A stretch of DNA of 64,000 nucleotides from CAZBMD01 sp964493325. GTDB taxonomy: Bacteria; Babelota; Babeliae; Babelales; RVW-14. The position numbers and the translations under genes are program-made. Each line of letters opens with the position of its first letter. Position 1 is the first letter of the stretch. The notes beneath the pieces were generated by a model. That model searched no databases. It was not told the DNA's origin and was given only the letters and a program-made list of their open reading frames with translations. The stretch is from contig CAZBMD010000002.1 of the NCBI GenBank assembly GCA_964493325.1, forward strand, positions 62,001 to 126,000, given 5' to 3'. Shown here one piece after another: positions 8,015 through 16,784 of the stretch.

Positions 8015-9205
8015 ATGGCAAAAAGCGTATTTGAGCGTAAAAAGCCGCATTGTAACGTTGGAACTATTGGTCACGTTGATCATGGTAAAACGACCTTGAC
8101 AGCAGCGATTACAAAAGTTCTTGCTGAAAAAGGTATGGCTGAGTTTAAGGCCTACGATCAGATTGATAAATCACCTGAAGAAAAAGCTCGTGGTATTACC
8201 ATCGCAGCAACTCACGTTGAGTATGAAACTCCAAATAGACACTATGCTCACGTTGACTGTCCTGGTCACGCTGACTATGTTAAAAACATGATCACCGGTG
8301 CTGCACAGATGGATGGAGCTATTTTGGTTGTTTCTGCAGCCGATGGACCAATGCCTCAGACACGTGAACACATCTTGTTGTCTCGTCAAGTTGGTGTGCC
8401 TGCGCTTGTTGTTTTCTTGAACAAGGTAGACATGGTTGATGACCTTGGAATGGTTGAGCTTGTTGAAGAAGAAATCAGAGAGCTATTGACAAAGAATGGT
8501 TTCCCTGGTGATAAAACTCCGATTGTTCGTGGATCAGCGCTTAAAGCGTTGCAAGGCGATAATTCTGAGCTTGGCGTTGACGCTATCATGAAGCTTATGG
8601 AGGCTGTTGATTCTTTTATCCCAACTCCAAAGCGTGATAAAGAAAAGCCTTTCATGATGCCTATTGAAGACGTATTCTCTATTTCTGGTCGTGGAACTGT
8701 AGTAACCGGTCGTATTGAATCAGGTGTTGGTAAAGTTGGCGATACTGTTGAGATCGTTGGCTTTAGAGATACTCAAAGCAGTACCATTACCGGTATCGAA
8801 ATGTTCAATAAAGAAATGAAAGAAGGCGAAGCTGGCGAAAACGTTGGTGTGCTTCTTCGTGGTATTAAAAAAGAAGATGTTGAGCGAGGACAAGTTGTGT
8901 GTGCTCCGGGTTCAATTAAGCCTCACAAGAAGTTTAAAGCCCAAATCGTTATTCTTACCAAAGAGGACGGTGGACGACACAGCCCATTTTTCTCCGGATA
9001 CAGACCTCAGTTTTATTTTAGAACAACTGACGTTACCGGTTCGATTACGCTTCCAGCTGATCGTGAAATGGTTATGCCTGGCGATGACGTCACCGTATCT
9101 GTCGAACTAGTAAGCAAAATCGCTATGGATAAAGAGTTGCGATTTGCAGTTCGAGAAGGTGGACGAACCATTGGTGCAGGAATTGTTACTGAAATCATCG
9201 AGTAA
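8015..9205 (+). CDS. tuf: Elongation factor Tu
   Basis: EF-Tu (396 residues; 394 in E. coli) delivers aminoacyl-tRNA to the ribosome. The P-loop 'GHVDHGKTT' spans residues 19-27, followed by 'DCPGHADY', 'NKVDM' and the domain II/III signatures 'GRGTVVTGRIESG' and 'GGRHSPFF'. AAGGA lies about eight bases before the ATG. It is the only tuf copy in the window, located between fusA and rpsJ, with a 22-base gap to the latter and no terminator. The str and S10 groups therefore probably form one transcript. Confidence 0.98.
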   Translation: MAKSVFERKKPHCNVGTIGHVDHGKTTLTAAITKVLAEKGMAEFKAYDQIDKSPEEKARGITIAATHVEYETPNRHYAHVDCPGHADYVKNMITGAAQMDGAILVVSAADGPMPQTREHILLSRQVGVPALVVFLNKVDMVDDLGMVELVEEEIRELLTKNGFPGDKTPIVRGSALKALQGDNSELGVDAIMKLMEAVDSFIPTPKRDKEKPFMMPIEDVFSISGRGTVVTGRIESGVGKVGDTVEIVGFRDTQSSTITGIEMFNKEMKEGEAGENVGVLLRGIKKEDVERGQVVCAPGSIKPHKKFKAQIVILTKEDGGRHSPFFSGYRPQFYFRTTDVTGSITLPADREMVMPGDDVTVSVELVSKIAMDKELRFAVREGGRTIGAGIVTEIIE

Positions 9206-9227
9206 GTATTAGCTGGATATAGCAAAA

Positions 9228-9533
9228 ATGAAAAAGCATAAGATTCGTTTAACTTTAAAATCTTACGATCATCAACTGCTTGATAATGCAGTAAAACAGA
9301 TCGTCATGACGGTAAAAAGAACAGGATCCCAAGTGTTGGGACCTGTTCCTCTGCCTAGTAGGAAAAAGTGCTTTACAGTTCTTAGGTCGCCGCATATTGA
9401 TAAAAAATCAAGAGAGCAGTTCGAGCTTACGACACACAAACGAATTTTGGATATTGTGTCTCCCGCAGAACAGACCATGGATGCTCTAATGAAGCTTAAC
9501 ATTTCCGCTGGTGTAGATGTGGAAATTAAGTAA
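9228..9533 (+). CDS. rpsJ: 30S ribosomal protein S10
   Basis: S10 (101 residues) belongs to the 30S head and also acts as NusE in antitermination. The sequence 'KIRLTLKSYDHQLLDNAV' at the N-terminus and the conserved 'PLPSRKKCFTVLRSPHIDKKSREQFELTTHKR' region identify it (the latter continues across residues ~42-73). It begins the S10 cluster, 19 bases before rplC. Confidence 0.97.
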   Translation: MKKHKIRLTLKSYDHQLLDNAVKQIVMTVKRTGSQVLGPVPLPSRKKCFTVLRSPHIDKKSREQFELTTHKRILDIVSPAEQTMDALMKLNISAGVDVEIK

Positions 9534-9552
9534 GACTGCTTGAGAGGCTGCT

Positions 9553-10179
9553 ATGTTGAATAGTGTACTAGGTAAAAAAATTGGAATGACTCAGGTATTC
9601 GATGCAAAAGGCAATGTTGTGCCTGTAACTGTTGTCGACATCTCCAATCTATTTGTAACACAAATTAAGACACCTGAAAAAGATGGTTATACTGCTGTGC
9701 AAGTCGGTATGTTGCGTAAGCGCTACCGTGGTGAATCTTTTTCTCCTGCTTGGTTAGAAGCTAAGAAGGACATTTTCTTGCACATTAGAGAGGTTCAAGC
9801 TGAGCACATTTCTGAGCTTACACAAGGTCAAGCTCTTACCATTGACAACTCTTCAATCCAAGAGGGTATGAAAGTTGTAGTAACTGGAACGAGCAAGGGT
9901 CTTGGTTTTCAGGGTGTTGTAAAACGCTGGGGCTTTGCAGGTGGTCCAAAAGCTCACGGGTCTAAGTTTCACCGTCGACCAGGTTCGAGCGGAAACATGA
10001 GACGACAGGGTGAAGTTTTGAAGGGAAAGAAATTTCCTGGCCACATGGGTACTGACCAAGTTTCTGTTAAGGGTCTGACTGTTGTGCGGATTGATAGAGA
10101 GAATGGTTGCCTGTTCATCAAGGGAGCATTACCGGGAAAGAAAGAATCTCTGGTGCTCGTTAAAAAACAAGGAAACTAA
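9553..10179 (+). CDS. rplC: 50S ribosomal protein L3
   Basis: L3 (208 residues; 209 in E. coli) is an assembly initiator whose long loop reaches toward the peptidyl-transferase centre. 'MLNSVLGKKIGMTQVFD' at the N-terminus and 'GSKFHRRPGSSGN' plus 'KGKKFPGHMG' in the loop are diagnostic. The stop is two bases from the rplD start, and the rplD ribosome-binding site lies within the rplC end. Confidence 0.97.
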   Translation: MLNSVLGKKIGMTQVFDAKGNVVPVTVVDISNLFVTQIKTPEKDGYTAVQVGMLRKRYRGESFSPAWLEAKKDIFLHIREVQAEHISELTQGQALTIDNSSIQEGMKVVVTGTSKGLGFQGVVKRWGFAGGPKAHGSKFHRRPGSSGNMRRQGEVLKGKKFPGHMGTDQVSVKGLTVVRIDRENGCLFIKGALPGKKESLVLVKKQGN

Positions 10180-10181
10180 TT

Positions 10182-10814
10182 ATGGCAACTATACAGGTTT
10201 TCGGCATTAATGGAACATCGAACTCAGTTGACATAGCACAGGATTTTGTTCGTAAAGATGCGAATCCAACAGCTTATGCATGCGCTGTTCGAGTTCTTCT
10301 TCAAAACTGGAGACAAGGCACCGTAGGGTGTAAGGATCGTGGCGAAGTTTCTTTTTCCAACCGTAAGCCATGGAAGCAAAAAGGAACTGGGCGCGCTCGA
10401 GCAGGAACTCCTCGATCTCCTTTGTGGAGAAAAGGTGGCGTGACTTTTGGTCCGCAGCCCCGCGTTCGTACGCTATCGCTTAATGCAAATCAAAGAACTT
10501 TGGTTTTTAATAACTTATTTTTTGGAATGCTTGATAAAAAGAGTATCTATTGCTTGGATCGTGAAAATGAACAAAAACCTAGCACCAAAGCTGCTGTTGC
10601 AGCATTAAAAAGCATGGATTTAACAAATAAAAAAGTTGTTGTATTCCTTGCATTTGGTGATGTGGTTAATTTTGCATCATTTAGAAATCTTCCAAATGTT
10701 AATATTCTATCGTTCGATCAGCCAAATGCATTTGATTTGAGCAATGCGGATTATTGGGTGTTTTTGAAAAAAGATATGGACCTCTTTAATGGAATGATTG
10801 CACGATGGAATTAA
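10182..10814 (+). CDS. rplD: 50S ribosomal protein L4
   Basis: L4 (210 residues; 201 in E. coli) lines the exit-tunnel constriction and, in many bacteria, autoregulates the S10 operon. The tunnel loop 'KPWKQKGTGRARAGTPRSPLWRKGGV' (residues ~64-89) is well conserved; the N- and C-terminal regions diverge. Its last ten bases overlap rplW. Confidence 0.95.
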   Translation: MATIQVFGINGTSNSVDIAQDFVRKDANPTAYACAVRVLLQNWRQGTVGCKDRGEVSFSNRKPWKQKGTGRARAGTPRSPLWRKGGVTFGPQPRVRTLSLNANQRTLVFNNLFFGMLDKKSIYCLDRENEQKPSTKAAVAALKSMDLTNKKVVVFLAFGDVVNFASFRNLPNVNILSFDQPNAFDLSNADYWVFLKKDMDLFNGMIARWN

Positions 10815-11149
10815 GTATTTATGATATCATCAAGCGCGCAGTAATAACGAGCAAAAGTGCAGAACTTTATCGCACGCTTGGTCAAATAACATTTGAAGTA
10901 AACAACAATGCAAATAAGATTGTTGTTCGTAATGCTGTTGAGAAAATTTGGAATGTCGAAGTTGCAGCTGTTCGCATTATTAATAATAGTGGGAAAGTAA
11001 AAACATTTGCTCGACGAACATTTAAATCTCCTGACAGGAAGAAGGCGATTATAACACTTAAAAAAGGTTATAAAATCGAAATTCCTGGCATGTTTGAAGG
11101 CGCGACTATGCCTTCAGAAACACCTTTTGTAGAAGCTGAAGGAAACTAA
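10805..11149 (+). CDS. rplW: 50S ribosomal protein L23
   Basis: L23 (114 residues, ~100 typical) sits at the tunnel exit and docks trigger factor and SRP. 'YDIIKRAVITSKS' and 'KIVVRNAVEKIWNVEVAAVR' fit the family. There is a short C-terminal extension of ~15 residues past 'IPGMFEGA'. It overlaps rplD by ten bases and is separated from rplB by a single base. Confidence 0.94.
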   Translation: MELSIYDIIKRAVITSKSAELYRTLGQITFEVNNNANKIVVRNAVEKIWNVEVAAVRIINNSGKVKTFARRTFKSPDRKKAIITLKKGYKIEIPGMFEGATMPSETPFVEAEGN

Positions 11150-11150
11150 G

Positions 11151-11966
11151 ATGCCTATAGTTAATAGAAAACCGAGAAACCCATCTTTGCGTCAGCAGCA
11201 ATATATCGTACAACCAGATCTTTCTAAAGATGCGCCAGAAAAAAGTTTACTTGCGCCGCTTAAAAAGACTGGTGGTCGTAATGCGTATGGAAGAATTACA
11301 TCTCGTCATCGTGGCGGTGGTGCAAAAAAAACATACAGAATTATCGATTTCAAACGCATGCATAAAGATGTTCCGGGTAAGGTTATTTCATTACAATATG
11401 ACCCAAATAGAAATTTACCTATCGCGCTTGTTTTGTACGAAAACGGAGCTCGAGGTTATATTTTGAGGGCTGAAGGTCTCAATTTAGGTATGCCTGTTCT
11501 TGCAAGTGAAAAAGCTGAAGCAAAAATAGGAAACTGCATTCCATTGAGAAATATTCCTATTGGATTTTTTATTCATAACGTTGAATTGACCCCTGGTCAA
11601 GGTGGTAAATTTGCTCGCAGCGCTGGTTGTGCAGTGCAGCTTATGGCTAAAGAAAATGATTTAGCCATTTTGAAGATGCCGTCTGGCGAATTGCGTACTG
11701 TTGGTGTAGCAAATTGGGCCACAATTGGAACGCTTTCTAATGCTGACTATAGAAATATGGTTATCGGAAAAGCAGGAAGATCTCGTCGTATGGGTATAAG
11801 ACCAACGGTGCGAGGTATGGCCATGAATCCAGTTGATCACCCACATGGTGGTGGTGAAGGTCGTTCAAAATCGGGATCTCACCCAACGACACCTTGGGGT
11901 AAAAATTGTAAGGGCGCGCGTACTCGAAAACGTAAGAGTTCTGCAATTTTGAAGAGAAGAAAGTAA
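11151..11966 (+). CDS. rplB: 50S ribosomal protein L2
   Basis: L2 (271 residues) is required for subunit joining and peptidyl-transferase activity. The C-terminal signature 'RGMAMNPVDHPHGGGEGRSK' with its conserved histidine is intact, as are 'SRHRGGGAKKTYR' and 'GRITSRHRGG'. It is followed after 27 bases by rpsS. Confidence 0.98.
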   Translation: MPIVNRKPRNPSLRQQQYIVQPDLSKDAPEKSLLAPLKKTGGRNAYGRITSRHRGGGAKKTYRIIDFKRMHKDVPGKVISLQYDPNRNLPIALVLYENGARGYILRAEGLNLGMPVLASEKAEAKIGNCIPLRNIPIGFFIHNVELTPGQGGKFARSAGCAVQLMAKENDLAILKMPSGELRTVGVANWATIGTLSNADYRNMVIGKAGRSRRMGIRPTVRGMAMNPVDHPHGGGEGRSKSGSHPTTPWGKNCKGARTRKRKSSAILKRRK

Positions 11967-11993
11967 AAATTACATAGAGGATTGGAATAATAC

Positions 11994-12275
11994 ATGGCAA
12001 GATCTATTCACAAAGGACCTTATATTGCGCCTTCCTTGCTTGAAAAGATTGAAAAATCAAAAGCATCAGGCAAGCGAGAGCTTATTAAGACGTATAAGCG
12101 TTCGAGTATGATCATTCCTGAGTTTGTGGGGCTTACAATAGCTGTTCATGATGGCCGAAAATTTGTTTCTGTTTATATTACAGAAAATATGGTTGGGCAT
12201 GCATTGGGAGAATTTGCAGCTACACGTACTTTTAGACTTCATAGTGGTCAGCGTAAAGCAGAGAAAACAAAGTAG
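11994..12275 (+). CDS. rpsS: 30S ribosomal protein S19
   Basis: S19 (93 residues) forms a complex with S13 at the top of the 30S head. 'MARSIHKGPYIAPSLLEKI' at the N-terminus, 'YKRSSMIIPEFVGLTIAVHDGRKF' (residues ~38-61) and 'HALGEFAATRTF' are characteristic. It is co-directional with rplB and rplV. Confidence 0.97.
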   Translation: MARSIHKGPYIAPSLLEKIEKSKASGKRELIKTYKRSSMIIPEFVGLTIAVHDGRKFVSVYITENMVGHALGEFAATRTFRLHSGQRKAEKTK

Positions 12276-12318
12276 TGTTTTGATATGCTAGAAATTTTGT
12301 TAGAATTAGGGAAAAGAT

Positions 12319-12666
12319 ATGTTGTCTTCAGCGAAAAGTAGATATATACGCATTTCTCCGTATAAGCTTCGCCCGTTTGCCGATGTAATTCGTGGATATT
12401 CTGTCGATAAGGCGCTTGCATGGTTAAAGACCTGTGGAATCAAGCGAGCTCGTCCTATCGCCAAGACTTTGCATTCTGCCTATGCAAATGCAAAAAACTT
12501 GCATCCCGATATTGAATCAATGGACAAGGTTTTTATAAAAGAGATCCGCATTGATCAAGGTCCAATTATTAAGTATTTTAAGCCTGGTGCAATGGGACGA
12601 GCTTCTATGCAGCGAAAAAGGCTTAGCCATATTGAAATTACACTGGATCAAAGATTAAAAGCGTAA
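12319..12666 (+). CDS. rplV: 50S ribosomal protein L22
   Basis: L22 (115 residues) has a beta-hairpin that narrows the exit tunnel, the macrolide-sensitive site. 'SPYKLRPFADVIRG' near the N-terminus, 'AKTLHSAYANAKN' and the loop 'GPIIKYFKPGAMGRASMQRKR' (residues ~76-96) match the family. GGGA precedes the ATG. Confidence 0.96.
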   Translation: MLSSAKSRYIRISPYKLRPFADVIRGYSVDKALAWLKTCGIKRARPIAKTLHSAYANAKNLHPDIESMDKVFIKEIRIDQGPIIKYFKPGAMGRASMQRKRLSHIEITLDQRLKA

Positions 12667-12694
12667 AGCACATTAAAATAGGTTGAGGTGTCTT

Positions 12695-13315
12695 GTGGGA
12701 CAAAAAGTACATCCTTTGGGATTTAGACTAGGTATTTATGAAGATTGGCATTGCCGGTGGTTTGCAAAAAAATCATACGGTGCCGAGCTTATGGAAGATT
12801 TTCAAATTAGAAAGTATTTGAAAAATCGGCTTAATGATAATGATGTATCAAAAGTAGTCATTGAAAAAGCTGTTGGCAATGTTCGCATTACGGTCCATTC
12901 TTCGCGTCCAGGTATGATCATCGGAAAAAAAGGACAGGGAATTGAACAGCTAAAGCAAGAATTACATGCTAAGCTCAAGAAAAACATCGACATTTCTGTA
13001 CAAGAAGTGAAAACAATTGAAACAAATGCTCATTTGGTTGCAAAAAGCATTGCTGAGCAATTGCAAAAGCGTGTAAGTTTCAAGCGTTTGATGAAAAAAG
13101 CTGGGTTTGCTGCAATGAAAAGTGGAGCAAAAGGTATTAAGATCTGTTGTGCTGGTCGCCTTGGTGGTGCAGAAATTGCACGAACAGAATGGCTTCGTTT
13201 GGGTTCAGTTCCTTTGCACACCTTGCGAGCTAATATCGATTTTGCTTTGGCAGAAGCTTTAACGACATACGGCATTATCGGTGTAAAGGTATGGATCTGT
13301 AAGGGTGAGTACTAG
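12695..13315 (+). CDS. rpsC: 30S ribosomal protein S3
   Basis: S3 (206 residues, against 233 in E. coli, shortened at the C-terminus) forms part of the mRNA entry tunnel. I chose the GTG at 12695: it gives the near-universal 'GQKVHPLGFRLG' N-terminus and has GAGG six bases upstream. A TTG at 12683 is in frame but would add four residues. The KH domain ('VRITVHSSRPGMIIGKKGQGIEQL', ~60-83) and 'GRLGGAEIARTEW' are intact. Confidence 0.96.
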   Translation: MGQKVHPLGFRLGIYEDWHCRWFAKKSYGAELMEDFQIRKYLKNRLNDNDVSKVVIEKAVGNVRITVHSSRPGMIIGKKGQGIEQLKQELHAKLKKNIDISVQEVKTIETNAHLVAKSIAEQLQKRVSFKRLMKKAGFAAMKSGAKGIKICCAGRLGGAEIARTEWLRLGSVPLHTLRANIDFALAEALTTYGIIGVKVWICKGEY

Positions 13316-13339
13316 TCATCTGAGAATAAGGACAAAACA

Positions 13340-13789
13340 ATGTTAATGCCTAAAAAGACAAAATATAGAAAAGTACAAAGAGGCCGCATGACAGGTCGAT
13401 CAAAAGGTGCAACTTCTGTTGCATTTGGAGATTATGGCCTTGTGGCTGTTGAGCCTTGTTGGCTTACTGCTAAGCAAATAGAAGCAGTTCGTGTTTCAAT
13501 TAGCAGAAAACTTAAAAAAATTGGCGCTCTTTATTTGCGAGTTTTCCCAGATAAACCTGTTACCAAGAAACCTGCTGAAACTCGAATGGGTAAGGGAAAA
13601 GGTAATCCTGAATTTTGGGTTGCAGTAGTAAAGCGTGGTCGCGTTCTTCTCGAAATCGGTGGTGGAGTAAGTTTGGAAGATGCAAAAGAAATTTTGCATG
13701 CAGCAACTTACAAGCTTCCTATTAAGACGAAATTTGTGACTAAAGAAGTTGCTCCAAAAGTTGCAACACAAGAAGTAAGCGTAAATTAA
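13340..13789 (+). CDS. rplP: 50S ribosomal protein L16
   Basis: L16 (149 residues; 136 in E. coli) helps position A-site tRNA. 'MPKKTKYRKVQRGRMTG', 'RIFPDKP'-like 'RVFPDKPVTKKPAETRMGKGKG' (~72-93) and 'GRVLLEIGG' identify it. The ATG at 13340 has AAGGA seven bases upstream; the ATG two codons later would be too far. The C-terminus extends ~12 residues beyond the usual end. Confidence 0.96.
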   Translation: MLMPKKTKYRKVQRGRMTGRSKGATSVAFGDYGLVAVEPCWLTAKQIEAVRVSISRKLKKIGALYLRVFPDKPVTKKPAETRMGKGKGNPEFWVAVVKRGRVLLEIGGGVSLEDAKEILHAATYKLPIKTKFVTKEVAPKVATQEVSVN

Positions 13790-13801
13790 AGCGGGTATGC
13801 T

Positions 13802-13996
13802 ATGGATATTTCAGAATTAAAAAATTTAGACACTTCTGCTCTCAGGATTGAAGTAGAACTGCTAAAAAAAGATATATTTAATTTAAAATTGAGATTGCTT
13901 ACTGGCGAGGTTAAAGATCTTTCTGAATTTAAAAAAATGAGAAAGAAAATAGCCCAAACCTTAACGATTCTCCGTCAAAAACAGCTTTCGCAGTAG
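13802..13996 (+). CDS. rpmC: 50S ribosomal protein L29
   Basis: L29 (64 residues) is a small two-helix protein at the tunnel exit, near L23. 'ELKNLDTSALRIEVELLKKDIFNLKLRLLTGEVKDLSEF' spans residues ~5-43, and the C-terminal 'RKKIAQTLTILRQK' is typical. It lies between rplP and rpsQ with 12- and 25-base gaps, the standard order. Confidence 0.93.
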   Translation: MDISELKNLDTSALRIEVELLKKDIFNLKLRLLTGEVKDLSEFKKMRKKIAQTLTILRQKQLSQ

Positions 13997-14021
13997 CCGA
14001 AGGCATAGAGGTATAGCTATA

Positions 14022-14300
14022 ATGGCAGAAAATTTAAAAGTAGTACCAGAAGTGAATGTTAAAAGTCGTGTACTTGTTGGCGAAGTTGTCTCCGATAAAA
14101 TGGAAAAGACAATTGTCGTTAAAGTTGAAAGAACTTTTAAGCATCCACAGTACGGAAAAGTAATTCGACGATCAAAAAAATATAAAGTGCATGATGAAGA
14201 AAACGTGGCAAAAATTGGTGATAAAGTTGAGATTGCCGAGTGTCGCCCGTTGTCTAAAACGAAGCATATGGCATTGAGTCGAGTTATTTCTCACTCATAA
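14022..14300 (+). CDS. rpsQ: 30S ribosomal protein S17
   Basis: S17 (92 residues; 84 in E. coli) is a primary 16S-binding protein with an OB-like fold. 'LVGEVVSDKMEKTIVVKVERTF' (18-39) and 'DKVEIAECRPLSKTKH' are diagnostic. It has about 12 extra residues at the N-terminus. Confidence 0.96.
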   Translation: MAENLKVVPEVNVKSRVLVGEVVSDKMEKTIVVKVERTFKHPQYGKVIRRSKKYKVHDEENVAKIGDKVEIAECRPLSKTKHMALSRVISHS

Positions 14301-14321
14301 CATTCATATTAAGGAATAGCG

Positions 14322-14690
14322 ATGGTTCAAGAACGAGCAATGCTAGAAGTTGCAGACAATTCAGGGGCAAAAAAATTACAAGTGATTCGGGTATGTGGAA
14401 GTACCGGAAAACGATATGCCTATTTGGGTGATATTGTAAAAGTTGCTGTTAAGAAGGCCATTCCAGGTGGAACGGTCAAAAAAAGTGATGTTCTGGACGC
14501 TGTCATTGTCAGAACACGCAAAGAATTTAGACGACCAGATGGAAGCTATATTAGATTTGACGATAACGCTGCAGTAATTATTAATAAAGATAGACAGCCA
14601 ATTGGGTCTCGAATTTTTGGACCAATTGCGCGAGAATTGCGAGCAGCTGGTTATACAAAAATCATTTCACTAGCTCCTGAGGTATTGTAA
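14322..14690 (+). CDS. rplN: 50S ribosomal protein L14
   Basis: L14 (122 residues) sits at the subunit interface. 'MVQERAMLEVADNSGAKKLQVIRV' at the N-terminus and 'DDNAAVIINKDRQPIGSRIFGPIARELR' (residues ~84-111) are nearly canonical. It starts the spc-type group with a 21-base gap from rpsQ and no terminator between. Confidence 0.98.
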   Translation: MVQERAMLEVADNSGAKKLQVIRVCGSTGKRYAYLGDIVKVAVKKAIPGGTVKKSDVLDAVIVRTRKEFRRPDGSYIRFDDNAAVIINKDRQPIGSRIFGPIARELRAAGYTKIISLAPEVL

Positions 14691-14707
14691 GATTTGAAGA
14701 GGTTGAA

Positions 14708-15022
14708 ATGTTAAGTCGTGTAAAAAAGAATGACACAGTCTATGTTCTTGCTGGCAAAGATAAAGGTAAGCAAGGTCTGGTGATTGCTGTCGATCACAAA
14801 AGTGATCAAGTGCTAGTTAAAGATGTTGGTATTGTGACACGCCACATCAAAGCAAAAAGAACTGGCGAAAAAAGTAGAATAGTGAAAGAAGAAAGTTACA
14901 TTCCTCTTTGTAAAGTTATGCCTATCTGCTCTTCATGTAAAAAGGCTTGCCGTGTCCAGGTAAAGTTTTTAGACAGTGGCGATAAAATGAGAATTTGTAA
15001 TCGTTGTAAAGAAACTTTTTAG
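14708..15022 (+). CDS. rplX: 50S ribosomal protein L24, zinc-ribbon form
   Basis: L24 (104 residues) initiates large-subunit assembly. The KOW motif 'KNDTVYVLAGKDKGKQG' (7-23) is clear. The C-terminal part carries two CxxC pairs ('CSSCKKAC' and 'CNRCK') that probably bind zinc, a variant found in a subset of bacterial L24 proteins. Confidence 0.95.
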   Translation: MLSRVKKNDTVYVLAGKDKGKQGLVIAVDHKSDQVLVKDVGIVTRHIKAKRTGEKSRIVKEESYIPLCKVMPICSSCKKACRVQVKFLDSGDKMRICNRCKETF

Positions 15023-15043
15023 GGTAGTAGGTAAGGCTTTTAT

Positions 15044-15598
15044 ATGAAATCACAATTAGAAGATATTTACAAATCTCAGATACGTGCGGAGCTCAAACAA
15101 GAGCTTGGCTTGCAAAATATTATGCAGGTTCCGCGAATCATAAAAGTAGTTCTTAACGTAGGTGTAAAAGATGCTGTTTCTGACAGCAAAACCTTGGTTC
15201 AAGTAAAAGAAATTTTAGATCAAATTTCTTGTCAATCATCAGTAAGAACATTGGCAAAAAAATCGATTGCAAGTTTTAAATTACGACAAGGTATGCCAAT
15301 TGGGGTCATGGTTACTTTGCGAGGAGCAAAGATGTACCACTTTTTGGATAAGCTGATTAACATTGTTCTTCCCGCTGTTAGAGATTTTCAAGGCGTTGGA
15401 ACAAAGTTAGATGGAAACGGATCTTATAATTTGGGCATTAAGGACTGGATGGTTTTTCCAGAAGTCGATTACGACAAAGTTGGAAAAAGCCGTGGTATTA
15501 ATATTACGATTCAGACTTCATCATCTTCTGACGAGCATGCATTCGCTCTCTTGAAGAAAATGAGAATGCCATTTCAAACAGCCGCTAAGGCAAGATAG
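15044..15598 (+). CDS. rplE: 50S ribosomal protein L5
   Basis: L5 (184 residues; 179 in E. coli) binds 5S rRNA and forms an inter-subunit bridge. 'NIMQVPRIIKVVLNVGV', 'SIASFKLRQGMPIGVMVTLRG', 'RDFQGV' and the 'GNYNLGI'-like 'GSYNLGIKDWMVFPEVDYD' segment identify it. The stop lies seven bases before rpsN. Confidence 0.97.
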   Translation: MKSQLEDIYKSQIRAELKQELGLQNIMQVPRIIKVVLNVGVKDAVSDSKTLVQVKEILDQISCQSSVRTLAKKSIASFKLRQGMPIGVMVTLRGAKMYHFLDKLINIVLPAVRDFQGVGTKLDGNGSYNLGIKDWMVFPEVDYDKVGKSRGINITIQTSSSSDEHAFALLKKMRMPFQTAAKAR

Positions 15599-15605
15599 GT
15601 GACCT

Positions 15606-15791
15606 ATGGCAAGAAAAGCAATGATTGAGAAGGCTAATAAAACTCCTAAATTCTCAACAAGACAGAGAAATCGCTGCAAATTATGCGGGCGTCCACGTGG
15701 TTATATGCGAATTTTTTCCATGTGTAGATTATGTTTTAGAAAGTATGCATTAGAAGGTTTGTTACCAGGCGTCAAAAAGACAAGCTGGTAA
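15606..15791 (+). CDS. rpsN: 30S ribosomal protein S14, zinc type
   Basis: This is the short, zinc-binding form of S14 (61 residues). It has the pairs C..C in 'CKLCGRPRG' and 'CRLCFRKYA' and the C-terminal 'GLLPGVKKTSW'. It sits between rplE and rpsH as usual. Confidence 0.97.
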   Translation: MARKAMIEKANKTPKFSTRQRNRCKLCGRPRGYMRIFSMCRLCFRKYALEGLLPGVKKTSW

Positions 15792-15808
15792 TCAGTGGAG
15801 AATATACG

Positions 15809-16201
15809 ATGTCAATAGATTCTATCGGAGATTTTTTAACGATTATTCGCAACGGCCTGATGATTGGAAAGCGTTCTGTAACGGCACCATCATCTGGTTT
15901 GAAAGTAAGTATTGCGAATGTGTTAAAAGCAGAAGGCTATATTAAAGAATTTGAGCAAATAGAAGAAGACGGCAAGCTCTTTCTTACAGTTCATTTGAAG
16001 TATGTGAATGGCGAACCTGCAATTCACGAGATTACTCGTATTAGTAAGCCGTCACGTCGTCATTATGAACGTAGTGACAAATTAAAGAGTGTTATTGGTG
16101 GCTTGGGTATCTCAATTATTACCACAAGCTCTGGAGTCATGACTGATCAGAAGGCTCGTAAGCTTTCGGTTGGTGGTGAAGTTCTTTGTCACGTCTGGTA
16201 G
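15809..16201 (+). CDS. rpsH: 30S ribosomal protein S8
   Basis: S8 (130 residues, same as E. coli) binds the central domain of 16S rRNA and regulates the spc operon in enterobacteria. 'DSIGDFLTIIRNGLM' at the start, 'RISKPSRRHY' and the C-terminal 'GLGISIITTSSGVMTDQKARK' motif with 'GGEVLCHVW' are typical. Nine bases separate it from rplF. Confidence 0.97.
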   Translation: MSIDSIGDFLTIIRNGLMIGKRSVTAPSSGLKVSIANVLKAEGYIKEFEQIEEDGKLFLTVHLKYVNGEPAIHEITRISKPSRRHYERSDKLKSVIGGLGISIITTSSGVMTDQKARKLSVGGEVLCHVW

Positions 16202-16210
16202 GAGCGGTAC

Positions 16211-16750
16211 ATGTCAAAAATAGGAAGAAAACCAATTGCGTTTTCGGCTGCTAAGATTGAAATCACTGGAAATGATGTGGCAATATCTGGGCCAAAAGCT
16301 CAATTCGTTCATACTCTGCCAGAGGGATTGATGGCAGAAATCGATGAGAAAAATTTAAAAATTTCGATGCGCGAACCTTCTCGAAATGCAAGAATGTTGT
16401 GGGGACTCCATCGAGCATTACTTGCTAACAAGGTAAAGGGTGCTGAAACTGGGTTTGAACAAAAGATGACTATTGTTGGCTTGGGTTACAAAGCTCTGCT
16501 TACAGGTAGTAAAGTTGTTTTCTCTTTGGGATATACACATAAAATTGAGTATGACCTTCCTAAAGAGGTAACGCTTGAAGTAGATAAGTCTGGTCAAATT
16601 CTTATATTTCGATCATCAGACCGCTTTATTTTAGGCAACGTATGCGACGCTGTCAGATCGTTTAGACCACCAGAACCTTACAAAGGTACCGGTATTATTC
16701 GAGATGGTGAAGTAGTTTTGCGTAAAGCTGGAAAAACAAAATCCTCATAA
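16211..16750 (+). CDS. rplF: 50S ribosomal protein L6
   Basis: L6 (179 residues; 177 in E. coli) lies near the factor-binding site. It has the two duplicated L6 domains, with 'MSKIGRKPI' at the start, 'GLGYKALLTGSKVVFSLGYTH' (~95-115) and the C-terminal 'PPEPYKGTGIIRDGEVVLRKAGK'. Confidence 0.97.
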   Translation: MSKIGRKPIAFSAAKIEITGNDVAISGPKAQFVHTLPEGLMAEIDEKNLKISMREPSRNARMLWGLHRALLANKVKGAETGFEQKMTIVGLGYKALLTGSKVVFSLGYTHKIEYDLPKEVTLEVDKSGQILIFRSSDRFILGNVCDAVRSFRPPEPYKGTGIIRDGEVVLRKAGKTKSS

Positions 16751-16784
16751 GCTGAGAAATGATAACTGATGAAAGGATTTCAGT